Assembly (NCBI GenBank): GCA_032358255.1
Contig: JAULBX010002225.1
Span: 83,373 to 147,372, forward strand
Reading direction: 5' to 3'
Length of the DNA stretch: 64,000 nucleotides
Source: Heterotrichella gracilis
Taxonomy: Eukaryota > Sar > Xanthophyceae > Tribonematales > Xanthonemataceae
Shown: positions 1 to 11,541 of the stretch, in pieces
How positions within the stretch are numbered: position 1 is the stretch's first letter
Layout: every line of letters starts with the position of its first letter
The notes under the pieces: model-generated
What the model was told of the DNA's origin: nothing
The model's input: only the letters and a program-made list of their open reading frames with translations
Databases searched by the model: none
Program-made: the position numbers and the translations under genes

Positions 1-297
1 ACAAGGTGGGGTGGGTCAGGTGTTTGTATGCATCCGATGCGCAGTAGGGGTCCTCCACAACATGTTAAATGCATCAATTCCCCTCTCCAACCAGAACACC
101 CTACCCACAACCCATCCGTTAGACCCACGATTATACCGAGCGCATTGCGATGTTGCATACAGCTGCCCCCTCTATCTATGCGGATGTCATAGACAACGTC
201 TTCCAAGTTTGGTTCAACCGACAAAACTCCATCCACTAGGCAAGCCCACCCAGAACCCTTAACCGCCGCCCACAAAAACCCACCCCACCCCCCTCAC
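1..297. other. Left-edge stretch, probably cyclase intron
   Basis: The last visible cyclase exon ends at 298 with a donor (reads GTGAGG on the minus strand). No stop codon ends the cyclase frame there, so the gene is expected to continue past the left edge and this stretch is read as intron. I see no coding exon, RNA gene or repeat in it. Confidence 0.5.
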
Positions 298-3200
298 CTG
301 GGTGATATCCGGATGCTCCACAAATTCATCGTCATAGGTCCTCAGTGAGTAGCAGCGCAGGTCACCCTGGTCAGGCTTTACCCTATCTAGGGTAATGTCG
401 TACGTGAAGATGGGCATGGGCTTGGCGCTGCCCTTCACGGTCACGCAATCGATCTGGCGCACGCGGGAGCTGCACGAAAGGGTATTGTTATGGTTTTTGC
501 TTGACTGATACCGATTGACGGCCACGCAGTCGATCTGGCGCATGCGGGAGCGGCACAAAAGGGTATCGTGAGCGTTTTTGCTATGGCGTCGTTAGGTCAC
601 TGCCAGCCTCTCAATCTGACGCACGCAAGAGGTGCATGGGAGGCAATGTGAGCAGGGATTGTCATCGTGGAGTTGGCATTCACATGCCACATTAATTTGC
701 AATGTTATTAGTACATTCACACGACAAATGATGTATGGTACTTCATACCCAGGGTAGAAAAAGAAGTAATCTCTACAGAGCGTTGTAGTTCACATGGTGT
801 TGATTGTTAACAAGTGCACATACCTCACTCCTGGGGACAGGAGGTCCACAAAATCCCCAGACAGCAGGATGCTGGTCCCAAACTGCTTGGTGGCGGCCTC
901 TAACCGGGATGCCATGTTCACATTTGGGGATAGGTAGCTGGCGTCAATCTTGTACTCCGAGCCGATAGCCCCCTCGATTGCCCACCCCACATGCAGGCCC
1001 ATGCCCATGCGCACCTGCAGGTAGATTTGAATAAACTCGATGATACCAAATAAGGTATCAATGAGAATTATGTGAAAAGGCAATGCCCGTGCGCACCTGC
1101 AGATGGAGCGTATGTGGTGTGTGGTGTTTGTGTGGGGTGGTGTGTATGCCTTGTGGTATGGGGGAAAGGTGCACCGCATGCATACAATTTGAAGGGTTTT
1201 GCTTGGCGCACTTTATTTACCCTGCTATTGGCCTCACCTGGTACCCCGGCATACGGGCCATCAGGTCCTGCCGCTTGCCAGGGTTGAGAGTTTAGGGTTT
1301 AGGGTTTGGCACGGTGCAGGATTACCCCAATGGCGCCCTTACCTGGTACCCCGGCATACGGGCCATCAGGTCTTGACGCTGGCAGAAGGATTGCAGGCGG
1401 GAGGAGCGCTTTAAGGCGGCCTGGGAGGCAGGGCAAACAGTGAATAGGATGGAGCCCATGAGATCTGGTACATGTTGACATTGATGCAACGCACGTAAAA
1501 TAAATGTACTTTCATATAAAAAAAGGAGTTTAAAATTACCAATGGCAGTAACGTTATGTTGTACAACAAAAAGTACCGGGATATCTGCATGCCTTACTTC
1601 AAGCACAAGGGTTTTGAATCTCACCGAAGGGCTCATCTGGATGATTACAAATGATGCCAGCGCCCGATCCGCCAATGCAACCCCTCCTTAATGCCCTGGC
1701 TATTTTATTACACATGATTAGGGGTGTTCCATAACTTATAACGTTATGTAACTTTATAAGGTATATAACGTTATATAACGGTTATATGAAACAAGTACCC
1801 TGATTTTGAGTTATATATAACTTTAGGGGGTTAGGGTTATATACCCCTGAAAAAGGTTGCCACATAAAGTCCACAACCCTGCAAATCCATACTTGAAGGT
1901 GCCGTATGGGCTCCAATACATGATCTTCAGAGCCAATTTCCATTATTTCTGCTCCCACAGACAATACATTGCCACAATTGTGCTCTAGAGTCATTTTGGG
2001 TGATAAGGGTTTAGGTCAGTAGAACCCTACTTTAGGGTTTGTGATTCTAGGGAAACCCTAGTAGGGTATCAGAGGAACAGTGCACCGCTTTTGTTCCAAC
2101 TTACAAGCTGCTTTGGCGAACCAAGACCCACGTGTGTGTATTGAAAAGGATTTTGAATTTAATTATCCAGTCCACGCAAGTGAAAGGAAAGGAAACTGAA
2201 ACCTGAAACTCGATTTTTGTGATTTTGGGGTCACGCATAACTTCTAATATAACTTTATATAACTTATAAAGTTATATATAACGTTATATAACGTTACATG
2301 AAAATCTCATAGAACCCTAAGGAACACCCTTACACATGATGCATCAGCTCACCTGGATGATCACAAACGATGCCAGCGCCCGATCCGCCAGTGACCCCTC
2401 CTCAATGCCCTGGCTGTTGGACCGGCTGGGGCCCAGCTCGGCACCAACCTGCAGCGGTGGTGGTGGGTGTCTTAATTTTTTTGGGAGAATTTGTGTATGG
2501 ATAGGGAGCGTTCAGGAATTGCATCATGGGGCCTAGCTCGGCGCTAACCTGCAGCGGTGGTGGTGGGTGGGTGGGATGGGGTGGGGTGGGGTTGATCCAC
2601 GATCCACAGTGACTCTAAATGTGCAGAAATAGGGGAGGGGTGTGAGGGTGTAGAGGGTGCAGGGAGGGTGCATATGTAGAGAGGGGCTTGGAACAGGACT
2701 GGACAGGAATTACATGGGGTAATTTCCACTCCAAGCTCAGCGTCCACCTGAGCGGTGGTGGTGTGGGGTTTTTTTTTGGGAGAATTTGTGTATGGGATGG
2801 GAGCGTTCAGAAATAGCACCGTGAGGTTATAGGGTTTACAATGGGTGTGGTGGGCAAGACAAGTCTCGGAAGTAATTAGGATTTTGGGTGGCAGGCCATG
2901 GAGGAGGAGCGCTGATGCATGTATGATAGTTTGAGGGGTGAATAGAGTGTGTGCACATGTGTACACGTCCTCTAATCAACACCCCCTTGGTTGTTTTCTT
3001 GGATCCCCACCTTTGCCAGGTTCATCCCCAGCAGGGTTGACTTGAGCTTGGCACTGATGGTAGGTCCCCCACTGGCCTTCCTCCCCGTTTCGGGATCCTC
3101 GAACTTCCACACCAGCAGGAAAGCGTCACCAATGTTTTTATTGGCCGCGCCCCCGTGCAGCGCCACCTGGCGATGATGCAGATAGGGTCACGGGTCAGAT

Positions 3201-6200
3201 CAGGGGTAGGGGTAGGGGCTGGGGTAGGGTTGGATTAGGGTTTTGGAATAGGGTGTCACCGTGGCGCACAGTGGATGAATACCTGAAGGTGGATGCTACT
3301 TGGTGAATGAATGGATGAATACTTGGATGGATATTTGGAGAACCTTGGTGGTGTCCGTGAACTGGCAGATGTTGCACAGTCGTGTAGGTCAGGGTTACCA
3401 TTAGGGTTTCTCTTGTCAATTGATGTTTAAACATTTTCTGTTCAGGGCTAGGGTTTGGCTTTAGGGTTTTATAACCCCAACCTCCATATGGACGATTTTA
3501 GCGATGGAGTTGACAACCCAATTTCAGGGCTAGGGTTTGGGTTTAGGGTTTTGAACTTACCTCCATATGGACGATCTTAGCGATGGAGTTGACAAACTCC
3601 ATGACCTCCTCCTGCAGAATCTCAGTGGTATCTGTAAACTGACGGATGTCGCAGAATCCAAAGATGGCCCGCACCTTGCGCCCCGGTACCATTGGGTTGA
3701 GGTCCCCCCCGCTGCGTATGTTGTCTGCTATCACCTTGCCACCTGCGGAGGGTGAGGGATGGGGTTTAATTGTTGGATGGCAAGTGGCCACTGGTCAACC
3801 ACCATTACCGAGTTACACCCGCCATGCACATGCCATGCGTCATCCCTATTGCTGGGTGAGGGATGGGGGGCATATAATGCTAGGGGCATGCTTGCCAGGC
3901 CACGTTGCAAAATGCAGTATCCAAATACTGAAACAAATCGTGTATTGTACCCCGCCGCACCTGCATCCCCAAACCCCACCGCCAGCAGCGAGCAGATCTT
4001 GACAATCGACTTCTCAAGAATGGTTGTCTCCATTTGCGCGTGCCCCTTCTCCTCGTCAAGGTGGATGGACTGGGCGGACAGGGGGTTCTCGCTGATCTCC
4101 TTCACCTGCACAGGGTTGGTGAGGGCAATGGAGCAAAGCCATGTTGCTCCAGCACATAGCTTATTGGTGTGCCCAATGGCCCCCTGACTCCCCACTGTGC
4201 ATCTTTCTCCCTTTTGTTTGGCATCTCTGTTCGAGGCGAGCGCCACCAACCCCAGAACAGTCCCTCAGGTTTCCTTGCCTGAGTTGCCTTGAAAATTTTA
4301 CTTCCCCAACTTTGCCAGCAAAATCGCACCTTGTGCACCATGCGCTCCAGCGGCTGCAGGACCAGCTTGTTTGCATCCCTGCTGAAAGCCAGGGCCCCCA
4401 CCCCCAGCACAAGGATGATGAACACCGTGAGGCAGATGTTGAGGATGGCCTGGAGCCTGCTCTGCCATTTGTGGTCGTAGACTGCGAATGTCTGGAAGCA
4501 TGGCTGCCCCTGGGTCTGTGAGGGGGAGGTTAGGGTTTTAGGTTTTTGGGTCTTTTTAGGTTGGGATTTCGGGTTTTTTCAGGGTCTGGAAGCAAGGCTG
4601 GACCTGGGTCTGTGGGGACTTGAGAGGAGGGGTGATAAGTGAAAAGAGAGGGGGGATGGGTGTGCAAGTGTGCTGGGAGATGGTGGTCAGTGAAACCCTG
4701 GGGTGTGAAAGGACACAGCTGCCCTACCATGGCCATGGTCATATTCCTTTCAGGCCATTCTTTTTTCGTTCTTTTCTATCGTTTTTTCCATCCCCTTTGT
4801 TAAATCTTTTCGGATTCTGTGTTTACCATCCGTGTTTACCATCCCCGCACCTGCGGCGCGGTGCACGTGGCCTCGGGATACTCCAGGCTGCCCTCAAACC
4901 CAGACGCAGAGGTCTCCGATGCCCGCCTGGGGGGGTCACTGAACGCCAGGGTGTTGTTGCACACCGTGAGTGAGAGGATGAGCTGATCCCAGCGGGCGCC
5001 CAGCTTGTAGGAGATGCCGGATTTGAACTGGGCCACCGCATCGTCCACCACCTGCGGAATTTATACTTTAGCGTTTAGGGTAATTTTGATCCCAGCGGGC
5101 GCCCAGCTTGTAGGAGATGTTGTATTTGAACTGGGCCACCGCATCGTCCACCACCTGCGGAATTTAGGGTTTAGCGATTAGGGTATTTTTGATCCCAGCG
5201 GGCGCCCAGCCTGTAGGAGATGTTGTATTTGAACTGGGCTACCGCATCGTCCACCACCTGCGGGTTTAAGGCTTAGGATTAGGATACAGGGTAAATGTTT
5301 GTAGGAGTCGAACTGGGCCACGGCATCGTCTACCACCTGCGGGCTCAAGGTTTTAGGGAGTAGATTTTAGGGTAATTGCATGGATATGGGCGGTAGATCT
5401 TGTGCTGGTTTTTCCCTCCCCACATGAATACTGTCCATATTTACGCATTTTTCTCACCTGGTTGTACCCCCCTTGGTCCAGGCACATCTCATGCACCAGG
5501 CGCAGGCCGCCGCCATCGTATCCCGGGGGCTGGGGATACCAGGTGCCAGTGGTTTCAAAAACGGGGAGGATGAACAGCATGGCAATTACACCCACCACCA
5601 CCTGCAGAAAAGAAACAACGAAGATTTGAACAACCAAATATCCAATGTTGAATAAAAACAGAACAAACAGGAAGTGAGTGTAGAATTAGTAGTACAAATA
5701 CCCTAAGAACACATTACACTACACCACACCACACCACACCACACCACACCACACCACACCACACCCCACCACACCACACCACACCACACCACACCACACA
5801 ACACCACACAACACCACACAACACCACACCACATTGCGCATCCTGAGTGTACCGCACCATGCCACCTGGCGCCTCCATGTCTCTACTTGAGTATGGTGAG
5901 ATCAGAAAGCCACACCACACAACATTGCCCATATAAGGTTTAACCACACCACACCACACCACATTGCCCATCCAAGGTTTCACCACATTACATCACAGTG
6001 CCCATCCCTGGTCTCACCTTGCGCGTGGTGAGGTCAGACAGCTTCTCCCCCACCCTAAATCCTAAACCCTAAACCCTAAACAGTCTCACCTTGCGCGTGG
6101 TGAGGTCAGACAGCTTCTCCCCAACCCTGCTCTGCTCCCCTGCCGCCATCATCTGCTTCAACAGGGCGGGTTCCATGCCCTTGCGAGCCTTCACCTGCGG

Positions 6201-7397
6201 CATGCATGCAATGTGCTTGGTACAGTATTCCACCACATAAACCCTAAACCCTAGACATGTGCTTCAGCAGCACGCGTTCCATGCCCCAGCGGGCCTTCAC
6301 CTGCGCTGTGGTTCATGCATAGCTGGCTGTACTGCAACAATCGTTTAAATGCAAAGAATTTTACTATTTGACTGTAGCTAAAGTAACTCACCTGTGCCAT
6401 CTGCTTCTACACGCGCAGCACACGCAGCACACAAATGTACCTAAATGCTGGAAATAGTTCCAATCAAATGTAATCAAATGTGATCAGCTCACCTGCGCCA
6501 TCTGCTTGTACACGCGCAGCACGCGCAGCAGGCGGATGAGGCGAATCAGGCGGATGATGCGACCCACGCGCGCGCCTGCGGGCAAATGAAGGGTCTTGGA
6601 TCAGGGTTTGGGCTGTCTAGAGAGTGCGGGGATGGGATAATCATGGATGATCCGGTGCACCAATTGGATTGTGGGCGGCTACCCTACTGCGAATCCTAAA
6701 CCCTAAACCCTAAACATTGGGATTGTTAGTACTCACCCAGCTGCGAAGCCCTGCTTGCTCGCGTGATGGATGTCTGGTCAACCGCTGCGCTGTTGGATCC
6801 CGTGAGGATGTCCACAAAAAACGCAAAGTCAAACAGCAGGGAGAAGGTGGCGATGGTGTCCACGTAAAAGTAAAACCTGAACAGGTAGTTCTCCCTGGAT
6901 AAGCTCCCAAGAATGAGCTCGGTGGCAAAATAGAAGACGCACAGGCCGGTGATCGCCTGGTACTTTTCGTCCACTGTGGCTGGGAGGGCGGCGTCTCTGA
7001 AGTCGATGTAGAAAAGGGAGAGGAGGACAAAGAAAACCATGAGGAGTATGGCGAGAGGGGAGTCGAGGAGGGCGGCGGTGTTGACCTTCCATTGGGGTCT
7101 TGCCTTGCCCTTGACATCGTCGAAGATGTTGGTGGATTGCTGTGCGCCGGCAGGTGATTTGGGGTCTGGGAGGCTGGCTGCGGCTGACCTCCTCTGGAAG
7201 ATCTGCAGGGCTCGCTTGTTTGGGGAATAGGTGGGGCTGCTGACCCTCCCCAGCTCAACATCTGGCCGGTCACGGGGCCCTGCTTTCCTGGTGGCGGGGT
7301 CTGATGCTGATACAGACACGCTGGCTGATGCATCTGGGGCTGGGAGGGGGTCGGCGGGCCGGTACGCCCTGATGTCTTTCAGGTTTCTTGATGACAT
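298..7397 (-). CDS. Class III adenylate/guanylate cyclase with voltage-sensor-like membrane domain (3' end off window)
   Basis: Membrane nucleotidyl cyclase expected to make cAMP or cGMP from ATP or GTP. Thirteen phase-compatible exons give 800 residues: 6737-7397, 6493-6575, 6090-6194, 5458-5601, 4851-5051, 4330-4515, 3961-4105, 3561-3742, 3011-3166, 2353-2448, 1343-1420, 824-1014, 298-469. The N-terminus has about three hydrophobic segments (one contains LLMVFFVLLSLFYIDF), then an arginine ladder RIIRLIRLIRLLRVLRVYK like an S4 voltage sensor. Two more membrane segments (VVVGVIAMLFILPVF and ILNICLTVFIILVLGVGALAF) flank a loop of roughly 135 residues, followed by a HAMP-like stretch. The catalytic domain has FGFCDIRQFT and NIGDAF, supplying the two metal-binding Asp, and LSPNVNMASRLEA with the transition-state Asn and Arg. 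All key residues are present. Substrate choice (ATP or GTP) is not settled. The start ATG at 7397 is the first in frame. The C-terminus is missing. Confidence 0.9.
505..645 (-). repeat. Two degenerate copies of the start of cyclase exon 13
   Basis: The acceptor edge and first codons of exon 13 (RVRQIDCV, exon start at 469) recur at about 520-560 (reads RMRQIDCVAV) and again, more diverged, at about 598-645. Both lie in the intron before the exon. Confidence 0.75.
1079..1345 (-). repeat. Intronic copies of cyclase exon 12 start and exon 11 end, with telomere-type filler
   Basis: About 1079-1107 repeats the exon 12 acceptor region (1000-1020). About 1236-1280 repeats the 3' part of exon 11 including its donor (1343-1375), reading the same ARMPGYQ end. 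The two exon 11 copies are separated by a TTTAGGGTTTAGGGTTT tract at 1291-1307. Confidence 0.8.
1625..1700 (-). repeat. Copy of cyclase exon 10
   Basis: This segment repeats exon 10 (2353-2448), including the donor edge and the LADRALASFVIIQ coding stretch. A MITE now separates it from the original. Two further partial copies of the exon 10 acceptor side lie at about 2520-2570 and 2715-2765. Confidence 0.8.
1719..2332. mobile_element. Non-autonomous hAT-like MITE, 614 bp
   Basis: The left end reads TAGGGGTGTTCC and the right end is the inverse of TAAGGGTGTTCC, a 12-bp terminal inverted repeat with one mismatch. It is flanked by an exact 8-bp direct repeat CACATGAT at 1711-1718 and 2333-2340. 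An 8-bp target-site duplication with a GGGTG-type terminus is typical of hAT elements. Next to each end are AT-rich tracts rich in TATAACGTTATA. There is no transposase reading frame, so it would need a helper in trans. It sits in the intron between cyclase exons 10 and 11. Confidence 0.8.
3340..3535 (-). repeat. Copies of cyclase exon 8 parts with TTTAGGG filler
   Basis: About 3340-3400 repeats a middle part of exon 8 (3620-3660). About 3480-3520 repeats its 3' end (CTCCATATGGACGAT region, original at 3561). The pieces are linked by repeated tracts containing CAGGGCTAGGGTTTGG and TTTAGGGTTTT, present both before the copy and just before the real exon edge. Confidence 0.8.
5082..5345 (-). repeat. 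Three tandem intronic copies of the start of cyclase exon 5
   Basis: The first 60-70 bases of exon 5 (encoding VVDDAVAQFKSG) with the acceptor CCGCAG/GTGGTGGACGATG recur at about 5087-5152, 5190-5262 and 5300-5342. Each keeps a usable AG acceptor (rightmost copy shortened). Spacers carry telomere-like variants such as TTTAGCGTTTAGGG and ATTTAGGGTTTAGCG. A copied exon start read on in frame soon meets a stop inside the spacer. Confidence 0.9.
5714..5836. repeat. (ACACC)n microsatellite
   Basis: About 120 bases of nearly pure ACACC pentamers, drifting to ACACAAC units near 5800, inside the intron between cyclase exons 3 and 4. Shorter related tracts follow at 5910-5965. Confidence 0.95.
6000..6435 (-). 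repeat. Copies of exon 3 and exon 2 edges of the cyclase, with CCCTAAA filler
   Basis: About 6012-6055 repeats the donor end of exon 3 (LSDLTTRK) and is joined to the original at 6090 by CCTAAATCCTAAACCCTAAA at 6057-6081. About 6262-6302 repeats the start of exon 3, joined by ATAAACCCTAAACCCTAGAC. About 6388-6430 repeats the end of exon 2. Three independent exon edges within 450 bases show the same arrangement. Confidence 0.9.
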
Positions 7398-8452
7398 TGT
7401 GTACTGGCTTGTTTACCAGGCAGCTGAGCTACCAGGTGAGCTGTGGGTATGCACTTGTTGGCTGGGCGCGAAAACCTCTGTTCCTGCCTCTGCAGCTGTA
7501 TCTACTGGAAGTGAAAATGCGGAGCTTCACTATTTGCAGCTATCATACTGTTTCCTGAGTTGCACTTCGAACAATGCACTGTAACATGTTGCTGCTCCGT
7601 GCACTGTTTTGCAAAAGCTCACTGACCTACTGAGCTGACGAGAGGACAAACCCTGTACGACAACAAGAAATCTGGATAAAAGCTTTCTCTGTTGCAGTGG
7701 TCGTGGTCTCACGCGAGGCGCCTGCTATACATTCCAATGCAGTACTGAGTGGCATGCATTGCATGCATAGAGAACTTTTGGGCAAGATGAGCACCATTCT
7801 CACGCAAACCCAAGCTCGAAAATGCCCGAAATGGTTCTAATATTGTACATTATCACACACGTCACTGAAATTACAGCTACCGTGGCAAAGAGGGTCACTG
7901 CGAGCGAGCTTGGTCCTGGGCAGTGCAGAGCATGCCGTCCCCATGCCGGGAGGCCACAGATAAACTGATTCCACCGATCAGCTGATAACCATCTGCTGTG
8001 TTTTAGTCACTTAAATAGGGAGGCTGTATAGTGTTCATGTGCATACGACCGGAAGCTTATCGCCGTGTCGCACGTCTATCCTATTTCCTAGGGCGGAGTT
8101 CTCGGAGTGGGCGATGGATTGCATTCGGGAAGGACATGAACGCGTCCACGTAACGAACACGCCCCAAAATTGGACTCAGGATGCAAACAGGGTTGTGAAA
8201 TAGTGTGTACATGGTCTTCTGGGCGCTTGAACCTGGTTGATTGCTGCAAAACAGTGGCTAGCCAGGCTGTGCTTCCCATCCCCGTTTTCACAGGCCTGGT
8301 GGTATCCTCCCTTGGAGGGATTGGTCCATTTGGCCCTATAGATAACGACACTTTGCTCCCCACCCTCTATTCACGGACAAACCTTTACAGAGACCGTTAC
8401 TGGTTTGGTTGCGTGCTGCAATTTTTCACTGCTTACTCACAGCAAGGAAGCG
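7398..8452. other. Divergent promoter region between cyclase and UMP1
   Basis: This 1.05-kb stretch separates the cyclase start (minus) from the UMP1 start (plus), so it should carry both promoters and 5' leaders. I see no convincing TATA box, repeat or coding exon. Stops close the frames upstream of the UMP1 ATG (for example at 8339). Confidence 0.5.
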
Positions 8453-9423
8453 ATGGTACGTGCAGTGCATGCATATGGAACGTCCCAAAAACACCACTTC
8501 ACTCTGCTGCTGTTGCAGCGAGCTGCAGGTAAACACCTCGGTCGTTGTTTGCTCCGCAGGATAACCTACCAGTCCTCCAAGCCCCACCAGACCTGCTACG
8601 AGTTGGGTTGGGGACGTTGAAGGAGCAGGCGGGGGTGTCGCACCCAGTGGAGGCATTGGAGAAAACGGTGCGTGTTTGAACATGCGCCCTCTCATTGCAC
8701 TGGAAACACTGGTAAGCATTGGCATCTGCTCAACTCCTGTTGCTGTATTGCTGGAGGCCAACCTGGCCCCGCATGGACGCACTGTGACTGTGCAAAATGT
8801 GTTGGGAATCTTTCACAGCAGGTCTGGTGGGGCTTGATAAAAGCATGGTATTAGTATTTGGGAACCTGCAACTTACAAATTCTGACACATACGTCCTCTT
8901 TGCTCCAGTTGCACAAAGAGCAGACCAGAAGTAAGATGCAGATGATGGCCAACGTGTATGGCTCAGCCCTGCCAGCAAGGATGCAAATTGAGCAGCAAAT
9001 ACTGGGCAGGTATGTGGCACACAGACAACCAACGCTCACCCTTGGAACCGGTGTATGCGACTGTCGACCGATGCTGGTGCTGATAACCTCCATGTGCACT
9101 TTGGAGGGGGAGGGAGGGGGGTCCTTGCCTCCTCCTCCCTCCAAGGACCATGCTGCACGGTGTGTTGGCTCTGCACAACCAAACACTGAGCAGCAACACC
9201 TTGCATAAGCTTTACCTTGTGGTGTTGTAGGTGTCAACGACTCCCCGGGATGCCCTCTTCCCACCTGGGACTGGAATCACTCAGCGGCCGCCTGGACGAG
9301 TTTTCGGTGGAGTCCTACATTGGGCTGCCAGAGGATGGTGTGCTACCTGAGCCCGACCTCCACTCTCAGATGGAGACCAAGCTGAAGATGGACACCAAAC
9401 CTGTCCAGCGGGGTATCTGGTAG
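8453..9423 (+). CDS. UMP1: Proteasome maturation factor UMP1/POMP
   Basis: Small chaperone for assembly of the 20S proteasome core; in known systems it binds half-proteasomes and is degraded when they join. Exons 8453-8455 (start codon only), 8560-8667, 8909-9009 and 9231-9423 join in phase to 134 residues, the usual family size. Family landmarks in order are the N-terminal LLRVGLGTLK, SHPVEALE, QMMANVYGSALPARMQIEQQIL, RLPGMPSSHLGLESLSG and LDEFSVESYIGLPED, ending MDTKPVQRGIW. The last three exons are secure. The first exon is inferred: the only in-frame ATG found abuts a donor (ATG/GTACGT), which leaves a start-codon-only exon. A distant 5' exon is possible. Confidence 0.88.
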
Positions 9424-11541
9424 CCCGCTGTGGGCGGCGGTACCCATACACCCACACACTGTAGTCTAGCTGTGGGACTGTACATGTATAAGACGCTGGC
9501 GAGCCTGTGGGCGAGCTCTGCTGTTTGGCTTTACCTGTTTGTCTGTATTGCCGGTGGTATGGTGGCCATTTGTTTGGCAACGAGGTGCACCCAGTGCAGC
9601 ATAGCCCACCGTGTGGTTTCTTTGCAAGGGTGTGTGGGGTGCCTAGTTTTCTTGACCCCGCAGACTTTCAAAACTCCCAAGTAAGGGCTCCCCGTGTTTG
9701 GTACGACCCTTCCTACTGTATTGCTGACATTTTGTATGTGTGGATGTGAGATTGGCGGCTCTAGCTTGCCAGTCCTTTTCCCTCGCTCTGATTGGCAGTG
9801 GTGGAGTACCATGTCCCAAGTGTGTGGGGATGCCTGCCTGTAATTGCACTGAGAGGAATGCGGCAAGTGAATCGCATTGGGTTGAGCTTCAAGCCGTGCT
9901 CGGAATGCAGTTGCTGCTGATCACAGCACTTCATCAATTTGCCTTGGATGGCTGCAGACTAAACTAGACTAGTCTGTTCCGCGTCTCTTTCAAAAACGAA
10001 AGTTTGCTACGCTGCGTTGATCTATTGGCAAGTGCCAGTAAGCTCCAACCAAACGTCCAACAGATATGTGCACAATCTTACTCTGCTGCTGAGGTTTCAC
10101 ACGGTACCACAGGACCACCTGGCACGTGCACTGCAGGCATGGTTGACTCATCCATGATGGGTTGAACTGGATGGGACAACCCAAAAGCCTAAGCCTACCT
10201 AGGTTCAAATGGATTGCACACCTGCACATCCTATGAAGGCCACGATAACCGCACTGCGCTGTTATATTGAGGATTGTTTCAATGTCTCGGCATCTACAGG
10301 AACCTGTTGGGTGCAAAGTAGCTGTTGTGAACCAAAAATCGCAAGCTATTCTCCACCAAGAGCTGTGGTGCAATGCTCAGCCTGCCCTCGGAAGGACATT
10401 GGTGCAGCTACACCTTCACCTACTGCTGTTGCCAACTTTGCCAGTCTAGGCTTGCTGCCCATGTCATATAGTAGCACTGTGAATAAGACCTCTCCAAAAA
10501 ATTGCACAATGAGCGGTCGATGCAACTGACGAAGTTTGAGCTGATCAACAACTAGAGCCTCTAGCGAGTTGCACCTAGCAAATGGGTTGGAAAGTACTGC
10601 AAGCAAGTGTTGACACATGTGCGTTCTGCTACCAACTGCTACCAAGCAGCAGATTGTAAAAGACTTAATATAGTACGTTTCTTGTTATAATATAATTTCA
10701 AATATGCCTGCTCTCTCGCCGTGCAATTATGTGCCACAGTCTTCACATTCACCAAGTCTCTGCAATTCAACACAGTGCAACGACCCCCTAACCCCCCCCA
10801 ATGTCAGCCACCACACATCCTGATCTCAACTCGACGGCGTCATATAAAAGGCCCCTACAAATTGGATTAAATTGCACTGAATTTCACCCTCACGAATTTG
10901 AACCACCACCTCAAGCTCGCCTGGGGGGGCACAATCGCCACGCACCATACACTAGTTGCAGCTGCTGACCACAGCAGATCCAGTCGTGCAATTTCTAACA
11001 GATGCGGCTGCACGTAAAACCCTAGGGCCTCTCCCCAGCCTGTGCACCCAAGGGCTGCATGTACGCTGTTCCCAGCAGTCACTGCCTGAAGCTCTCTACG
11101 ACACCAACAAGGCCAGGTTCTGTTGCGAGATACCAATTCCCACCTGCTGGCCGGCGCTAGGGTGACAAAATGCTACCAAGGTGACACATGCTGCTAAGGC
11201 AATGTTTGCTCTAGGGTTCTGCCACTAGGGAAATACGCTGCCAGGGAAGAGCGCTTTCTGCTCTGGTAAGGCCGCCAGGAAAGTGTTGTCAGGGTACTGC
11301 ACAACACCCAAGAAAAATCTGCTCCTCTTGGCCTGCTAAAAAGCTGTCCCTGTCCCCCACCCTACCACTTTCCACACTCACCAGTCCCATTGGCAGCCCC
11401 TGGCCCCACTCCGCCCACCCACATCCACAACCAACAAGATTATGCATGGCAACAGCGCTGGCTCTGAGCTTTGAAAGCGTGATAGGGAAGACCGCATGCT
11501 GCGCGCGCCATGAGGGCCACCGCTTGACTGCTGTCACAGCC
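9424..11541. other. Intergenic region between the convergent UMP1 and UVR8
   Basis: No gene recognised. The short open frames here lack family features and splice partners. A TATA-like TCATATAAAAGG at 10841-10852 has no recognisable gene downstream. A TGTAA at 9839-9843, 416 bases past the UMP1 stop, matches the green-algal polyadenylation signal and could end that transcript. Confidence 0.4.
9839..9843 (+). promoter_or_regulatory. Possible UMP1 polyadenylation signal (TGTAA)
   Basis: TGTAA is the usual poly(A) signal in Chlamydomonas-type algae. This is the first clear one downstream of the UMP1 stop. The 5-base motif is short, so support is weak. Confidence 0.35.

Noticed and set aside
8170-8532. 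120-codon plus-strand frame before UMP1
   Set aside because: It is out of frame with the UMP1 exons, shows no family features and crosses the UMP1 first intron.
10841-10852. TATA-like TCATATAAAAGG
   Set aside because: No coding exon could be tied to it on the plus strand, so no promoter is called.
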